A DNA stretch of 64,000 nucleotides, from NCBI GenBank assembly GCA_018241525.1, contig JAFEDR010000009.1, positions 1,210,943 to 1,274,942 on the forward strand. The letters are read 5' to 3'. The notes below the pieces were generated by a model. The model was given only the letters and a program-made list of their open reading frames with translations. It did no database searches and had not been told where the DNA came from. Position 1 is the first letter of the stretch. Every line of letters begins with the position of its first letter. This document shows, piece by piece, positions 17,801 to 25,139 of the stretch. The translations under genes and the position numbers were made by a program. This DNA comes from Pseudomonadota bacterium. Lineage in GTDB: Bacteria; Pseudomonadota; Gammaproteobacteria; Steroidobacterales; Steroidobacteraceae.

Positions 17801-18214
17801 GGTCACGGCCCGCGGGTTCGAGCCGTCGGCATCCATCAGCCAGAGGTTCTGGCTGCCGCCGCGGTCGCTCGTGAAGGCGATGGTCTTGCCGTCCGGCGAG
17901 TAGCGCGGATGCGAGTCATAGGCCGGGCCCGAGGTGATCGCGCGGGCGGTGCCGCCGGCGATCGGCAGCGTGTAGATGTCGCCGAGGAGATCGAACACGA
18001 TCGTCCGGCCGTCCGGCGAGACGTCGACCGACATCCAGGTGCCTTCGTGGGTGTCGAACTCGACCTTGCGGGCCTCGGCCCGGGGCTTGTTGATGTCGGC
18101 GGCGGGATCCGGCGCCTTGGGCTTCGCGGCGGCCGCCGGGCCGTCGGCCGCGCCGGCGAGCGAGGCGAACGCGGCATAGAAGAGAGTGGCCGACACGAGC
18201 ACGAATGGACGCAT
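14831..18214 (-). CDS. secreted TolB-like beta-propeller/amidohydrolase fusion
   Basis: This 1127-residue protein has a signal peptide (ATLFYAAFASLAGAADG), then a long run of PD40/WD40-like blades (about residues 50-650) with repeats such as SPDGRTIVFDLLGDIYTLP, SPDGKTIAFTSDRGG, SPDGKTLVFLSRRDDDT and SPDGQWVAYVSW, and a C-terminal amidohydrolase domain (about 715-1115). The metal-binding HxH is in PGLIDTHAHLHYSG near residue 775, and LIKVYQQ carries the probable carboxylated lysine. Where most relatives have an aspartate, this one reads LGAHGQLQGLG, which is usual for this propeller-linked subgroup. It should be a periplasmic hydrolase, perhaps of peptides or imides, with the propeller as a substrate gate. 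Substrate is unknown. Confidence 0.88.
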   Translation of the reverse strand: MRPFVLVSATLFYAAFASLAGAADGPAAAAKPKAPDPAADINKPRAEARKVEFDTHEGTWMSVDVSPDGRTIVFDLLGDIYTLPIAGGTARAITSGPAYDSHPRYSPDGKTIAFTSDRGGSQNLWLMDADGSNPRAVTAERDAFVRSAAWTPDGNFLVARKEDTKRASIPPVELWIYHREGGNGIKLTSSDDTNNASGPVVSRDGRWVYFAVRQRPFNYIPDLKDGLWQIVRYDRERAETVPVTGGFGGGERPAISPDGKTLVFLSRRDDDTVFVARDLASGAECVIARPVERDEGEGFGAMDLWPNYAFTPDSKSLVYGSQGKLQRLEIATGKLEPIPFTAHVTQYLAPRVAWQEKVESGPVRARILRWPNQSPDGRWLAFEAFGRIWLQELEGGSPKGAPRRLTRDDAARPAREYAPTISPDGQWVAYVSWSDADGGHVWKTRATAGSTPVRLTHQPGHYANPAWSPKGDRLALVRGTGLEFRGRQPEEEDVLDLVTLAAAGGEVEPVVTVKLANAMHFHPVVAWNADGTRIYYRDPVERKKPTDDPKNDLTSVRLDGTDRKRLLRFPAVDDVVPSPDDRWVAFLSRDNVYVTPLPGTLTKEPAEVSLKESAVPVYRLSNDAGSYVRWADGGRTLTWGLANVFHRLPLESAISFAREQKRKAEEKAKAEAAGDGKPAKDEAQAPADEPSVPASQALAIRLELPRRTPEGSFVIRGARIVTMHGDEVIENGDVVVTGSRIAAVGASGSVAVPAGAKVYDGHGKTIIPGLIDTHAHLHYSGFEIFPEAKWEYFANLAYGVTTVYDPSAPSLDVFAQAEQVEAGVMVGPRVYSSGDVLYGGQQEDIYAEVNNLDDAKRQVRRMQAYGARLIKVYQQPRRSQRIWFAEACRELHMLLTSEGAGELDTDLTMMADGFTAWEHALPVALRHDAVEYIARSQSFYTPTLLVSYGGPWGELYFWQNANPHDDEKLNRFVPHEYIDRMARRHPWIWPAEYHFPTVAHGAAEVLRQGGNVSLGAHGQLQGLGPHWEIWAMAGEGDRQPHRAMTPHEALRASTLLAANKLGFEPDLGSIEAGKLADLVVLDANPLEDIHHSAETRWVVKNGELWDAATMRKLWPREEPPPRFFWKH

Positions 18215-18394
18215 CCCGATATCCCCCTTGCGCCGGGCCTTCCGGTGGCCAGCGCTTCCGTGTTGTGGGTGGGCGTTCGAGGAATCAGTGCCGCGCCGGG
18301 CGAACGTCGTTGCCGACGGTCATCGACGTGCCACGGGCGGCGCCGGGAGCTTATCAAAAGCCGGCCGCTGCCCTGCAGCACCGGGTGCGCGTGT

Positions 18395-18422
18395 CGGCTG
18401 CGGCCTCCGATGCCGCTCGCCG
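18395..18422 (-). terminator. hairpin after the Lrp-type gene
   Basis: GCGGC (18400-18404) pairs with GCCGC (18412-18416), and CGGC (18395-18398) with GCCG (18419-18422), giving a two-part stem. It begins 14 bases after the Lrp-type stop on the minus strand. The rest of the gap to 18215 shows no gene. Confidence 0.4.
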
Positions 18423-18435
18423 GGTCCCGTCCGGG

Positions 18436-18855
18436 CTACTTCTGGGTCGACAGCAGCAGGCTCGTCTCGGTGTGCCCCACCCCGTCGACCTGGCCGATGC
18501 GGCGCAGCACCCGGTCGAACTCCTCGAGCGAGTCCGTCTTGATCTCGGCGACGATGTCCCAGCGGCCATTGGTCGTGTGCAGCGCCTGCACCGCCGGGTC
18601 GCCGCGCAGCTCGCGCAGCACGGACTCGTTGCGGTTGGCGGCGACGGCGATGTTCATCAGCGCGACGATGCCCTTCTCGGCGCTGCCCGGCCGCAGCCGG
18701 ACCGTGTAGCCGACGATGGTCCCGCTGCGCTCAAGCCTGCGCATCCGGTTGAGGACCGTGCCGCGCGCGACGTGCAGCGCCTTCGCGAGGTTCGCGACCG
18801 ATTGGCGCGCGTTCGTCCGCAGCAGGCTGATCAGCCGATGGTCGATGTCGTCCAT
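18436..18855 (-). CDS. Lrp/AsnC-family transcriptional regulator
   Basis: This 139-residue protein has the standard Lrp/AsnC layout: a helix-turn-helix (about residues 2-60, with NARQSVANLAKALHVARGTV) and a ligand-binding RAM/AsnC domain (about 66-135, with VQALHTTNGRWDIVAEIKTD). Length is normal for the family. Such proteins form octamers that respond to amino acids. It is divergent from the ornithine cyclodeaminase gene across a 146-base AT-rich gap with concentric inverted repeats, so control of that gene by an amino acid such as ornithine or arginine is the likeliest role. This is inference from context. Confidence 0.9.
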   Translation of the reverse strand: MDDIDHRLISLLRTNARQSVANLAKALHVARGTVLNRMRRLERSGTIVGYTVRLRPGSAEKGIVALMNIAVAANRNESVLRELRGDPAVQALHTTNGRWDIVAEIKTDSLEEFDRVLRRIGQVDGVGHTETSLLLSTQK

Positions 18856-18880
18856 GGACCGACTCTACCATAATGGCAAT

Positions 18881-18933
18881 ATAGTCTGCCGATATGACAG
18901 ATGAATAGGTCATTCAGGCCATCTTCTGACTAT
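18881..18933. promoter_or_regulatory. concentric inverted repeats between Lrp-type and OCD genes
   Basis: The divergent gap is clearly more AT-rich than its surroundings. ATAGTC (18881-18886) and GACTAT (18928-18933) form an outer inverted repeat, and TGAAT-AGGTC-ATTCA (18902-18916) an inner one with nearly the same centre. This fits a site for the neighbouring Lrp-type protein, which binds degenerate AT-rich dyads. Promoter elements could not be fixed. Confidence 0.4.
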
Positions 18934-19001
18934 TTGTTGCCAGCGACCCGACGCAAGATGGCCAGCCTCTCCCCTGCGAGCCGGATTCAGGAGCCTTGCT
19001 C

Positions 19002-20114
19002 ATGGTCGATTACATCGGCGTCAGCGACGTCCAGCGGATCGTGCAGTCGATCGGCATCGGCACCTTCATCGAGCGTCTCTCGCGGCAGATCGAGTCCGAC
19101 TACCGGCGCTGGAGCGACTTCGAGAAATCCGCGCGGCTCGCGAGCCACTCGCCGGTCGGCGTGATCGAGCTGATGCCGACCAGCAACGGGCGGCTCTACA
19201 GCTTCAAGTACGTCAACGGCCACCCGAAGAACACGAACGAGGGCCTGCTGACCGTGACCGCCTTCGGCGCGCTCGCCGATGTCGACACGGGCTACCCGCT
19301 GCTGCTGTCGGAGCTGACGATCACGACGGCGCTACGGACCGCGGCCACCTCCGCGCTCGCCGCGCGCTGGCTCGCCCGCCCGGAGTCCCGCTCGATGGCG
19401 CTGATCGGCAATGGCGCGCAGAGCGAGTTCCAGGCGATCGCCTTCCGTGCGCTGCTCGGCATCGACGAGCTGCGCCTCCACGATGTCGATCCGGCGGCCA
19501 CGGCCAAGCTCAAGCAGAACCTCGAGCGCTGCCCCGAGTTCGAGGGCGTGCGGCTCGTCGTCGCGCGCTCGACGGCCGAGGCCTGCCAGGGTGCCGAAAT
19601 CGTGACCACCGTGACCGCCGACAAGTGCAACGCCGTCATCCTGACCCCGCCGATGATCCGTCCGGGCATGCACCTGAACGCGGTCGGCGGCGATTGCCCG
19701 GGCAAGACCGAGCTGCACCCGGACGTGCTGCGGATGCCCGGGGCCCGCGTGATCGTCGAGTACGAGCCGCAGTCGCGCATCGAGGGCGAGATCCAGCAGA
19801 TGCCGGCCGACTACCCGGTGACGGAGTTCGCGGACCTTCTGGCACAGCACCCGCGCGCCGGGGACTCGTCCAATGCGACGACGGCGGGCGCCGGCCGGCG
19901 CTCGGCGAGCGAGATCACGATCTTCGATTCGGTGGGCTTTGCGCTCGAGGACTACTCGGCACTCTGCTTCCTGCACGAACTCGTGCAGGAGCAGCCGGAG
20001 TTCGGCCGCAAGATCGACCTCGTGCCGAGGCTCGACGACCCGAAGGATCTCTTCGGCGGCACCCTCGGTGCGGCGGGCATGAAGCCCCGAGCGCGGCTTC
20101 GGGCTGTCGGCTGA
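19002..20114 (+). CDS. ornithine cyclodeaminase
   Basis: This 370-residue enzyme of the OCD/mu-crystallin family converts L-ornithine to L-proline and ammonia with bound NAD. Key residues match the Pseudomonas enzyme: K69 in LYSFKYVNGHPKN and D231 in AVGGDCPGKTEL. The Rossmann motif is ALIGNGAQSEFQ, and LLLSELTITTALRTAATSALA is also diagnostic. ATG 19002 is preferred over the in-frame TTG six bases earlier because AGGAG lies eight bases before the ATG but only two before the TTG. It is divergent from an Lrp-type regulator. A role in arginine/ornithine use or proline supply follows from the family. Confidence 0.92.
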   Translation: MVDYIGVSDVQRIVQSIGIGTFIERLSRQIESDYRRWSDFEKSARLASHSPVGVIELMPTSNGRLYSFKYVNGHPKNTNEGLLTVTAFGALADVDTGYPLLLSELTITTALRTAATSALAARWLARPESRSMALIGNGAQSEFQAIAFRALLGIDELRLHDVDPAATAKLKQNLERCPEFEGVRLVVARSTAEACQGAEIVTTVTADKCNAVILTPPMIRPGMHLNAVGGDCPGKTELHPDVLRMPGARVIVEYEPQSRIEGEIQQMPADYPVTEFADLLAQHPRAGDSSNATTAGAGRRSASEITIFDSVGFALEDYSALCFLHELVQEQPEFGRKIDLVPRLDDPKDLFGGTLGAAGMKPRARLRAVG

Positions 20115-20456
20115 GGGTGCGGACGAGCGGCGACGAGCTGGTCGCGCAGCCGGGTCGACCGCCTGCCGGTCAAGGCGACGCGCGGCGCGGGCGGAACGTG
20201 CAGCGTGCCCCGTTCGCCCTGGCCAGCCGGTATCGCCCCTGGTGACTACCGCCCTCGAGGGCGGGTCGATGTCTTGGGTAAGACGACCTGGATCCGGCAT
20301 CGGCCCGGCTCGTTGTTCGAATCTTCGCCCGAAGTGCTTTGCTTTGGTGTATCAGGTAAGCAGGATACCGACGGCGCCCGACGCACTCACAGTGAAGTCA
20401 GTCCGGCGACTTTCGCGGCGGGTGCGTGGGCCAACGAGTCGCTTCGCGGAGGGTTC
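20115..20456. other. intergenic region after ornithine cyclodeaminase
   Basis: No gene is seen. CCGCCCTCGAGGGCGG (20249-20264) is a perfect 16-base palindrome that may end the cyclodeaminase transcript. GTATC (20349-20353) and GATAC (20364-20368) form a second inverted repeat around AGGTAAGCAG, about 90 bases before the next start, which might be an operator. Confidence 0.35.
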
Positions 20457-20672
20457 ATGTCTGATGTCTTTCTCTCTCGAGATGACTGGCAGGGGCTCCT
20501 GAAGGCGGTCGCGAGCGCGCGTCGCGGCATGCGTCCGTACCTCTCGGCCGATCAGGCCACGAAGCTCGTCGCCCGAGGCTATCTCGCCGCCTCGCCGCGG
20601 GATCCGACGAGCTACGTCGTGACCGCGTCCGGTCGCCAGGCCGCCGCGAACTACGAGCGCAGCCTGCGCTAG
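20457..20672 (+). CDS. small protein of unknown function, winged-helix-like tail
   Basis: This 71-residue protein starts at an ATG preceded by GCGGAGGG. It is not recognised as a known family. The second half, KLVARGYLA then SYVVTASGRQAAANYE, resembles the wing of small winged-helix regulators, where a 'GL...Y.LT..G' pattern is common. There is no membrane segment or signal. It lies about 340 bases after the cyclodeaminase and 110 bases before a PLP-enzyme gene on the same strand. Good ribosome site and composition support a real gene. A small DNA-binding role is only a guess. Confidence 0.55.
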   Translation: MSDVFLSRDDWQGLLKAVASARRGMRPYLSADQATKLVARGYLAASPRDPTSYVVTASGRQAAANYERSLR

Positions 20673-20783
20673 CCTCGGCGCCCGCCTCGAGCGGCCGCTA
20701 GAATCCGGGCAAACGGGCGGGCGTCGCGGTCGTCACGGAAGGACGATGGCAGCCAGCCATCGGACAAGAACACGAGGGCACCC

Positions 20784-21938
20784 TTGCACTGGCGCTCGAA
20801 ACTGCTGCACTCGCGGACGCACACGCCGAAGGACTTCCGCTCGCTGACCGTGCCGGTCTATCGCGGATCGACGGTGCTGTTCGACCAAGCCGCCGACATC
20901 GTCGATGACTGGCGCCAGCGCACGCACGGCTACACCTACGGCCTCTACGGCAGCCCGACCGTGCTCGAGCTCGGGGCGCGGATCGCCGAGATCGAAGGCG
21001 CGCACCACTGCTTCGTCGTGCCCGGCGGACAGGCGGCGATCGCGACCACGTACCTCGCGTTCTGCAAGGCCGGCAGCCATTGCCTGCTGCCGTGGAGCGC
21101 CTACGGCTCGAACCAGGAAATGGCGGCCGGGCTCATGAAGGGCCTCGGCATCGAGGTCGAGGCCTACGATCCGCTGATCGGCGCCGGCATCGAGCGGATG
21201 ATCCGCCCGAACACCGCGCTCGTCTGGACCGAGAGCCCGGGCTCCGTGACGATGGAGATCCAGGACGTGCCGGCGATCGTCGCCGCCGCGAAGGCGCGCG
21301 GCGTGCCGGTTGCGCTCGACAATACCTACGCCGCCGGCGTCCTGTTCGACGCGTTCCAGCACGGCGTCGACGTCAGCGTGCAGGCAGTGACCAAGTACAT
21401 CGGCGGCCACAGCGACATCCTGCTCGGTTCGGTCTCGGTGGCGAGCGCACCGCTCTATGAAAGAGTCGGTTCCGCCTGGGCGCAACTCGGGATGGCGGTG
21501 TCGCCGGATGACGCGAGCCTCGCGCTTCGCGGCCTGCAGACTCTGGGCGTCCGGCTCGAGCGCCTGGAATCGAGCGCGCTCGCGGTCGCGACCTGGCTCA
21601 AGGCCCGCCCGGAGGTCGAGTCGGTGCTGCATCCGGCACTGCCGGAGTGCCCGGGGCACGAGTGCTGGAAGCGCGACTTCACGGGCTCGGCGAGCGTGTT
21701 CTCGTTCGTCTTCCGCCCGCAGGTCCCGTCGGCGCGTATCGCCTCCTTCGTCGATGCGCTGACGCTCTTCGCGAAGGGATTCAGCTGGGGCGGGACGGCG
21801 TCGCTCGTGATGGTGTACCCGACGCTCAAGCGACCGGACCGGGACTTCGGCGGCCGCCTGGTCCGGCTCAACATCGGCCTCGAGGAACCCGAGGACCTGA
21901 TCCAGGATCTTGACCGGGCGCTCGAATCCCTGCGCTGA
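20784..21938 (+). CDS. metC: Cys/Met metabolism PLP enzyme (cystathionine beta-lyase-like)
   Basis: This 384-residue enzyme belongs to the trans-sulfuration family of fold-type I PLP enzymes. The PLP lysine is K204 in AVTKYIGGHSD; phosphate and ring contacts are visible as THGYTYGLYGSPT and VPGGQAAIATTY, and D179 of ALDNTYAAG fits the cofactor-nitrogen aspartate. The SAYGSN and late SLVMVYP stretches favour a cystathionine beta-lyase-like assignment, giving homocysteine, pyruvate and ammonia. The start is a TTG with CGAGGG eight bases before; no better ATG precedes the conserved N-terminus. Exact substrate cannot be separated from related C-S lyases by eye. Confidence 0.87.
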   Translation: MHWRSKLLHSRTHTPKDFRSLTVPVYRGSTVLFDQAADIVDDWRQRTHGYTYGLYGSPTVLELGARIAEIEGAHHCFVVPGGQAAIATTYLAFCKAGSHCLLPWSAYGSNQEMAAGLMKGLGIEVEAYDPLIGAGIERMIRPNTALVWTESPGSVTMEIQDVPAIVAAAKARGVPVALDNTYAAGVLFDAFQHGVDVSVQAVTKYIGGHSDILLGSVSVASAPLYERVGSAWAQLGMAVSPDDASLALRGLQTLGVRLERLESSALAVATWLKARPEVESVLHPALPECPGHECWKRDFTGSASVFSFVFRPQVPSARIASFVDALTLFAKGFSWGGTASLVMVYPTLKRPDRDFGGRLVRLNIGLEEPEDLIQDLDRALESLR

Positions 21939-22107
21939 TACCCGGATCGCGGGATTGAGTTGGTCGCAGCCGGGGGCAGCGCCCTGGCGCACCGACCCAT
22001 CACACCCGGCGATCGGTGCGCCGCCGCAGTCCTGTCGCCCGGTAGCCCGCAGTCCGCGCCACGATGTCGCTCGATCCGCGATGTTGCTTCGCCGATAATG
22101 TCGCGCC

Positions 22108-22668
22108 ATGCAGGCGCTGCGCTATTCGATCAACGTCACGCTGGACGGCTGCTGCGATCACCGCACGATCGTGCCGGACGAGCAGCTGCATCGCCACGCA
22201 ACCGAGAACCTGGCCCGCGCCGACGCGCTCCTCTTCGGCCGCGTGATCTACGAGATGATGGAGTCCGCGTGGCGCATACCCGCGCAGACGGGGGTACGCC
22301 CGGAGTGGATGGCACCGTGGATGGAATCCTTCGGCCGGGTCATCCACACCGCGAGGAAATACGTCGTCTCGAGCACACTCGGGCACGTCGACTGGAACTC
22401 GGAGCTCTTGCGCGGGAATCTCGGCGAGGCCGTCGAGGCGCTCAAGCGAAAGCCAGGCCGGGGACTCTTCGTCGGAGGCGTGACGCTGCCGCGGGCACTC
22501 GCGCAGCTCGGGCTCATTGACGAATACGAGTTCATCGTGCATCCGTGCATCGCGGGGCACGGACCTACGCTGTTCGCGGGACTGTCGCCGCCACTCGCGC
22601 TGAAGCTCGTGAACCGGCTGGAGTTCGCATCCGGCGCGGTGGCGATGACCTACGAGCCGAGACGATAG
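22108..22668 (+). CDS. RibD C-terminal/dihydrofolate reductase-like protein
   Basis: This 186-residue protein has the dihydrofolate reductase-like fold of RibD C-terminal domains. Characteristic segments are RYSINVTLDG at the start, ALLFGRVIYEMM, KYVVSSTLGHVDW, LFVGGVTLPRALAQLGLIDEY and the end stretch VHPCIAGHGPTLF. Stand-alone members bind NADPH and reduce unknown substrates; they are not folate enzymes. Length is normal. The start ATG has no strong ribosome site. It stands alone, between the PLP-enzyme gene and a convergent gene of unknown function. Confidence 0.87.
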   Translation: MQALRYSINVTLDGCCDHRTIVPDEQLHRHATENLARADALLFGRVIYEMMESAWRIPAQTGVRPEWMAPWMESFGRVIHTARKYVVSSTLGHVDWNSELLRGNLGEAVEALKRKPGRGLFVGGVTLPRALAQLGLIDEYEFIVHPCIAGHGPTLFAGLSPPLALKLVNRLEFASGAVAMTYEPRR

Positions 22669-22690
22669 CGACCGGGCGCCGGTGCTCGTC

Positions 22691-22706
22691 GACGGCCGCA
22701 GCCGTC
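22691..22706. terminator. hairpin between convergent genes
   Basis: GACGGC and GCCGTC form a perfect 6-bp stem with a CGCA tetraloop, 22 bases after the RibD-like stop. A second weak stem (CCCGC with GCGGG) follows near 22732-22747, close to the end of the opposite gene. Confidence 0.4.
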
Positions 22707-22748
22707 ACGTGGCCGCGCTGACGTGGGAAGACCCGCTCCCGGGCGGGC

Positions 22749-23201
22749 TTAGCGACGGCGCCTCACCCAGGTGCCCTGCCCGCCCAGCGCCTCGAGCGCC
22801 TCCGCTTCTGTGAGCCGACGCGCCCGCAGCGCGATGCCGGTCGGCAGCCACTGGGCGAAGGCGACGTACCGGGTCCGGTGACGGCCGAGGCTCGAGTGCT
22901 CCTCGATCACCTGCGCCAGGCTCGAGGCGGGGAAGCGATTCGCCACGCGCGCGAGCGCAGGCCACAGGCGCCGGTGGACGAAGGTGACGCGACGATCGAC
23001 CAGCCGGCAGGTGAGCACGTCCCTCGAGCCTCGCACCCGTTCCAGGATCCTGAAGATCTCCTGGCCCCGTTCGTGGCCCCACCAGCTCCCGCGTATCCGC
23101 TCGCCGGCGATCGCGTCGACGAGATTCGGCACGGGTCCTTTGGCGGAAGCGAGCACGATGCCGTGCTCGCGTATGAAAGCCAGGGCCTGCTGCGGTGTCA
23201 T
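22749..23201 (-). CDS. conserved-looking protein of unknown function
   Basis: This 150-residue soluble protein is not assigned to a named family. It starts [14 protein letters not shown] and has the stretches [52 protein letters not shown] and [12 protein letters not shown]. The ordered hydrophobic pattern and many tryptophans and arginines look like a folded domain, perhaps nucleic-acid binding. There is no signal or membrane segment. It is transcribed towards the RibD-like gene and away from the ABC exporter genes. Coding confidence rests on composition and absence of a competing frame. Confidence 0.65.
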   Translation of the reverse strand: MTPQQALAFIREHGIVLASAKGPVPNLVDAIAGERIRGSWWGHERGQEIFRILERVRGSRDVLTCRLVDRRVTFVHRRLWPALARVANRFPASSLAQVIEEHSSLGRHRTRYVAFAQWLPTGIALRARRLTEAEALEALGGQGTWVRRRR

Positions 23202-23418
23202 CTCAGGTGCTCACGAAGGTCGGCTTCGTTCCGCTCACCTCCAGGCGATGGCCGATTGTCGCACGCAGGAGCCCCACCGCTCCCGGCGGTGCTGCACCGT
23301 ACAGTGCCGCCAACGACGCGCGTGCGCCGGACGCCTCGACGCTCCGCGGCGGCACCCCGGCCGCCCGTCCGGAGGCCGATCGCGTAGAGTACGCACCGAA
23401 TCCCCCGCCGAGTCCCCC

Positions 23419-24345
23419 ATGCCTGCCATCATCGATATCCGCGGCCTCTCGAAGACTTACGCCTCCGGCTCCGCGGCGCTCAAGTCCGTCGACCTGCAGA
23501 TCCGGCGTGGCGAGATCTTCGCGCTTCTCGGCCCGAACGGCGCCGGCAAGACCACGTTGATCAACATCGTCTGCGGCCTCGTGACGCCGACCGCAGGTAC
23601 CGTCAGCGTCGACGGTCACGACATCCTGCGCGACCCGCGCGAGGCACGTCGCAAGATCGGGCTCGTGCCCCAGGAGTTGGTGTCCACGGGCTTCGAGTCC
23701 GTGTGGGCGACGACGACCTTCAGCCGGGGCCTCTTCGGCCGGCGACCGGATCCGGACCACATCACGCAGGTGCTCAAGAGCCTGTCCCTCTGGGACAAGA
23801 AGGACAGCAAGATCATGACGCTGTCGGGCGGCATGAAGCGCCGCGTCATGATCGCGAAGGCGCTGTCGCACGAACCCGAGATCCTGTTCCTCGACGAGCC
23901 GACTGCGGGGGTCGACGTCGAGCTTCGCATCGCGATGTGGGAGGCGGTGCGGACCCTGCGCGACAACGGCGTCACGATCATCCTGACGACGCACTACATC
24001 GAGGAAGCCGAGGAAATGGCAGACCGGATCGGCGTCATCAATCACGGCGAGCTGATCCTGGTGGAGGAAAAGGAAGCCCTGATCCGTAAGCTCGGCACGA
24101 AGCAGCTGACGCTGCACCTGCAGCAGGCGTTGCCCTCCCTGCCGGATGGCCTCGCGGACCTGCCGCTGGCGCTCGCCTCGGGTGGTCGGGACCTCGTCTT
24201 CACCTACGATGGCCAGCACGAGCGCAGCGGCATCGCGAGCCTGCTCGGGCGCCTGCAGGACGCCGGGATTCAGTTCCGGGACCTGCAGACCTCGCAGAGC
24301 TCGCTCGAGGACATCTTCGTCAGTCTCGTCAGGAGGCCGCAGTGA
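23419..24345 (+). CDS. ABC-2 type exporter ATP-binding protein
   Basis: This 308-residue ATPase has Walker [10 protein letters not shown] (38-46), signature [16 protein letters not shown], Walker [12 protein letters not shown] and the switch histidine in [14 protein letters not shown]. It belongs to the DrrA/NodI-like group that powers ABC-2 exporters. The C-terminal 80 residues form the extra domain common in this group. ATG 23419 gives the family start ([13 protein letters not shown]); longer frames run back over the divergent gene. Its end overlaps the permease gene by four bases (GTGA), so the two are co-translated. Exported substrate is unknown; drugs, lipids or polysaccharides are all possible. 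Confidence 0.9.
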   Translation: MPAIIDIRGLSKTYASGSAALKSVDLQIRRGEIFALLGPNGAGKTTLINIVCGLVTPTAGTVSVDGHDILRDPREARRKIGLVPQELVSTGFESVWATTTFSRGLFGRRPDPDHITQVLKSLSLWDKKDSKIMTLSGGMKRRVMIAKALSHEPEILFLDEPTAGVDVELRIAMWEAVRTLRDNGVTIILTTHYIEEAEEMADRIGVINHGELILVEEKEALIRKLGTKQLTLHLQQALPSLPDGLADLPLALASGGRDLVFTYDGQHERSGIASLLGRLQDAGIQFRDLQTSQSSLEDIFVSLVRRPQ

Positions 24346-25103
24346 ATCTCCCGGCTGTCCGCGCGATCTACGCGTTCGAGATGGCGCGCACCGGACGCAC
24401 GCTGCTGCAGAGCATCGTGACGCCCGTGATTTCGACGTCGCTGTATTTCGTCGTATTTGGCGCGGCGATCGGCTCGCGCATGGCGGACGTGAACGGCGTC
24501 CGCTACGGGGCGTTCATCGTCCCCGGGCTCATGATGCTGTCGGTGCTGACCGAGAGCATCTCGAACGCGTCTTTCGGCATCTACTTCCCGAAGTTCACCG
24601 GCACGATCTACGAGGTGCTGTCGGCGCCGATCTCGCACCTCGAGATCGTCGCGAGCTACGTCGGGGCCGCGGCGACGAAGTCGGTAATCCTCGGCGTGCT
24701 GATCCTCGCGACGGCGCGCCTGTTCGTGCCCTTCGAGGTGCAGCATCCGGTCGCGATGGTGCTGTTCCTGTGCCTGACGGCCGTGACCTTCAGCCTCTTT
24801 GGCTTCATCCTCGGCATCTGGGCCAACAGCTTCGAGCAGCTGCAGTTCGTGCCGATGCTGGTCGTCATGCCGCTGACGTTCCTCGGCGGCAGCTTCTATA
24901 CGATCTCGATGCTGCCGCCGTTCTGGCAGAAGGTCGCGCTGCTGAACCCCGTCGTCTACCTGATCAGCGGCTTTCGCTGGAGCTTCTTCGGCATCGGTGA
25001 CGTCGACGTCCGCGTGAGCCTCGCGGCCATCGCCGTGTTCCTCAGCGCCTGCCTCGCGGTGACCGCCTGGATCTTCCGGACGGGCTATCGACTGAAGTCC
25101 TAG
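24342..25103 (+). CDS. ABC-2 type exporter permease
   Basis: This 253-residue membrane protein has six hydrophobic segments, as expected for an ABC-2 permease. The segments [35 protein letters not shown] and [14 protein letters not shown] are typical of the family. It starts at a GTG overlapping the ATPase stop codon and would form a dimer paired with two copies of that ATPase. The gene ends at a strong hairpin shared with the convergent sugar-transporter gene. Confidence 0.9.
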   Translation: MNLPAVRAIYAFEMARTGRTLLQSIVTPVISTSLYFVVFGAAIGSRMADVNGVRYGAFIVPGLMMLSVLTESISNASFGIYFPKFTGTIYEVLSAPISHLEIVASYVGAAATKSVILGVLILATARLFVPFEVQHPVAMVLFLCLTAVTFSLFGFILGIWANSFEQLQFVPMLVVMPLTFLGGSFYTISMLPPFWQKVALLNPVVYLISGFRWSFFGIGDVDVRVSLAAIAVFLSACLAVTAWIFRTGYRLKS

Positions 25104-25132
25104 GCGAGGCGCGGCCGGGCCCTGCGCTTCGC
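25104..25132. terminator. bidirectional hairpin
   Basis: GCGAGGCGC (25104-25112) pairs with GCGCTTCGC (25124-25132), a 9-bp stem with one G-T pair, just after the permease stop and seven bases before the end of the convergent transporter gene. It probably ends both transcripts. Confidence 0.5.
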
Positions 25133-25139
25133 CCGTGAC

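Noticed and set aside
14834..18709. A very long plus-strand open frame (over 1200 codons) opposite the propeller/amidohydrolase gene
   Set aside because: It is the antisense shadow of a clearly recognisable gene in GC-rich DNA. Its product is dominated by Arg, Val, Asp, Leu and Ala, with no domain pattern.
20300..20335. tRNA-like GTTCGAATC string
   Set aside because: No acceptor stem, D-arm or anticodon arm could be drawn around it.
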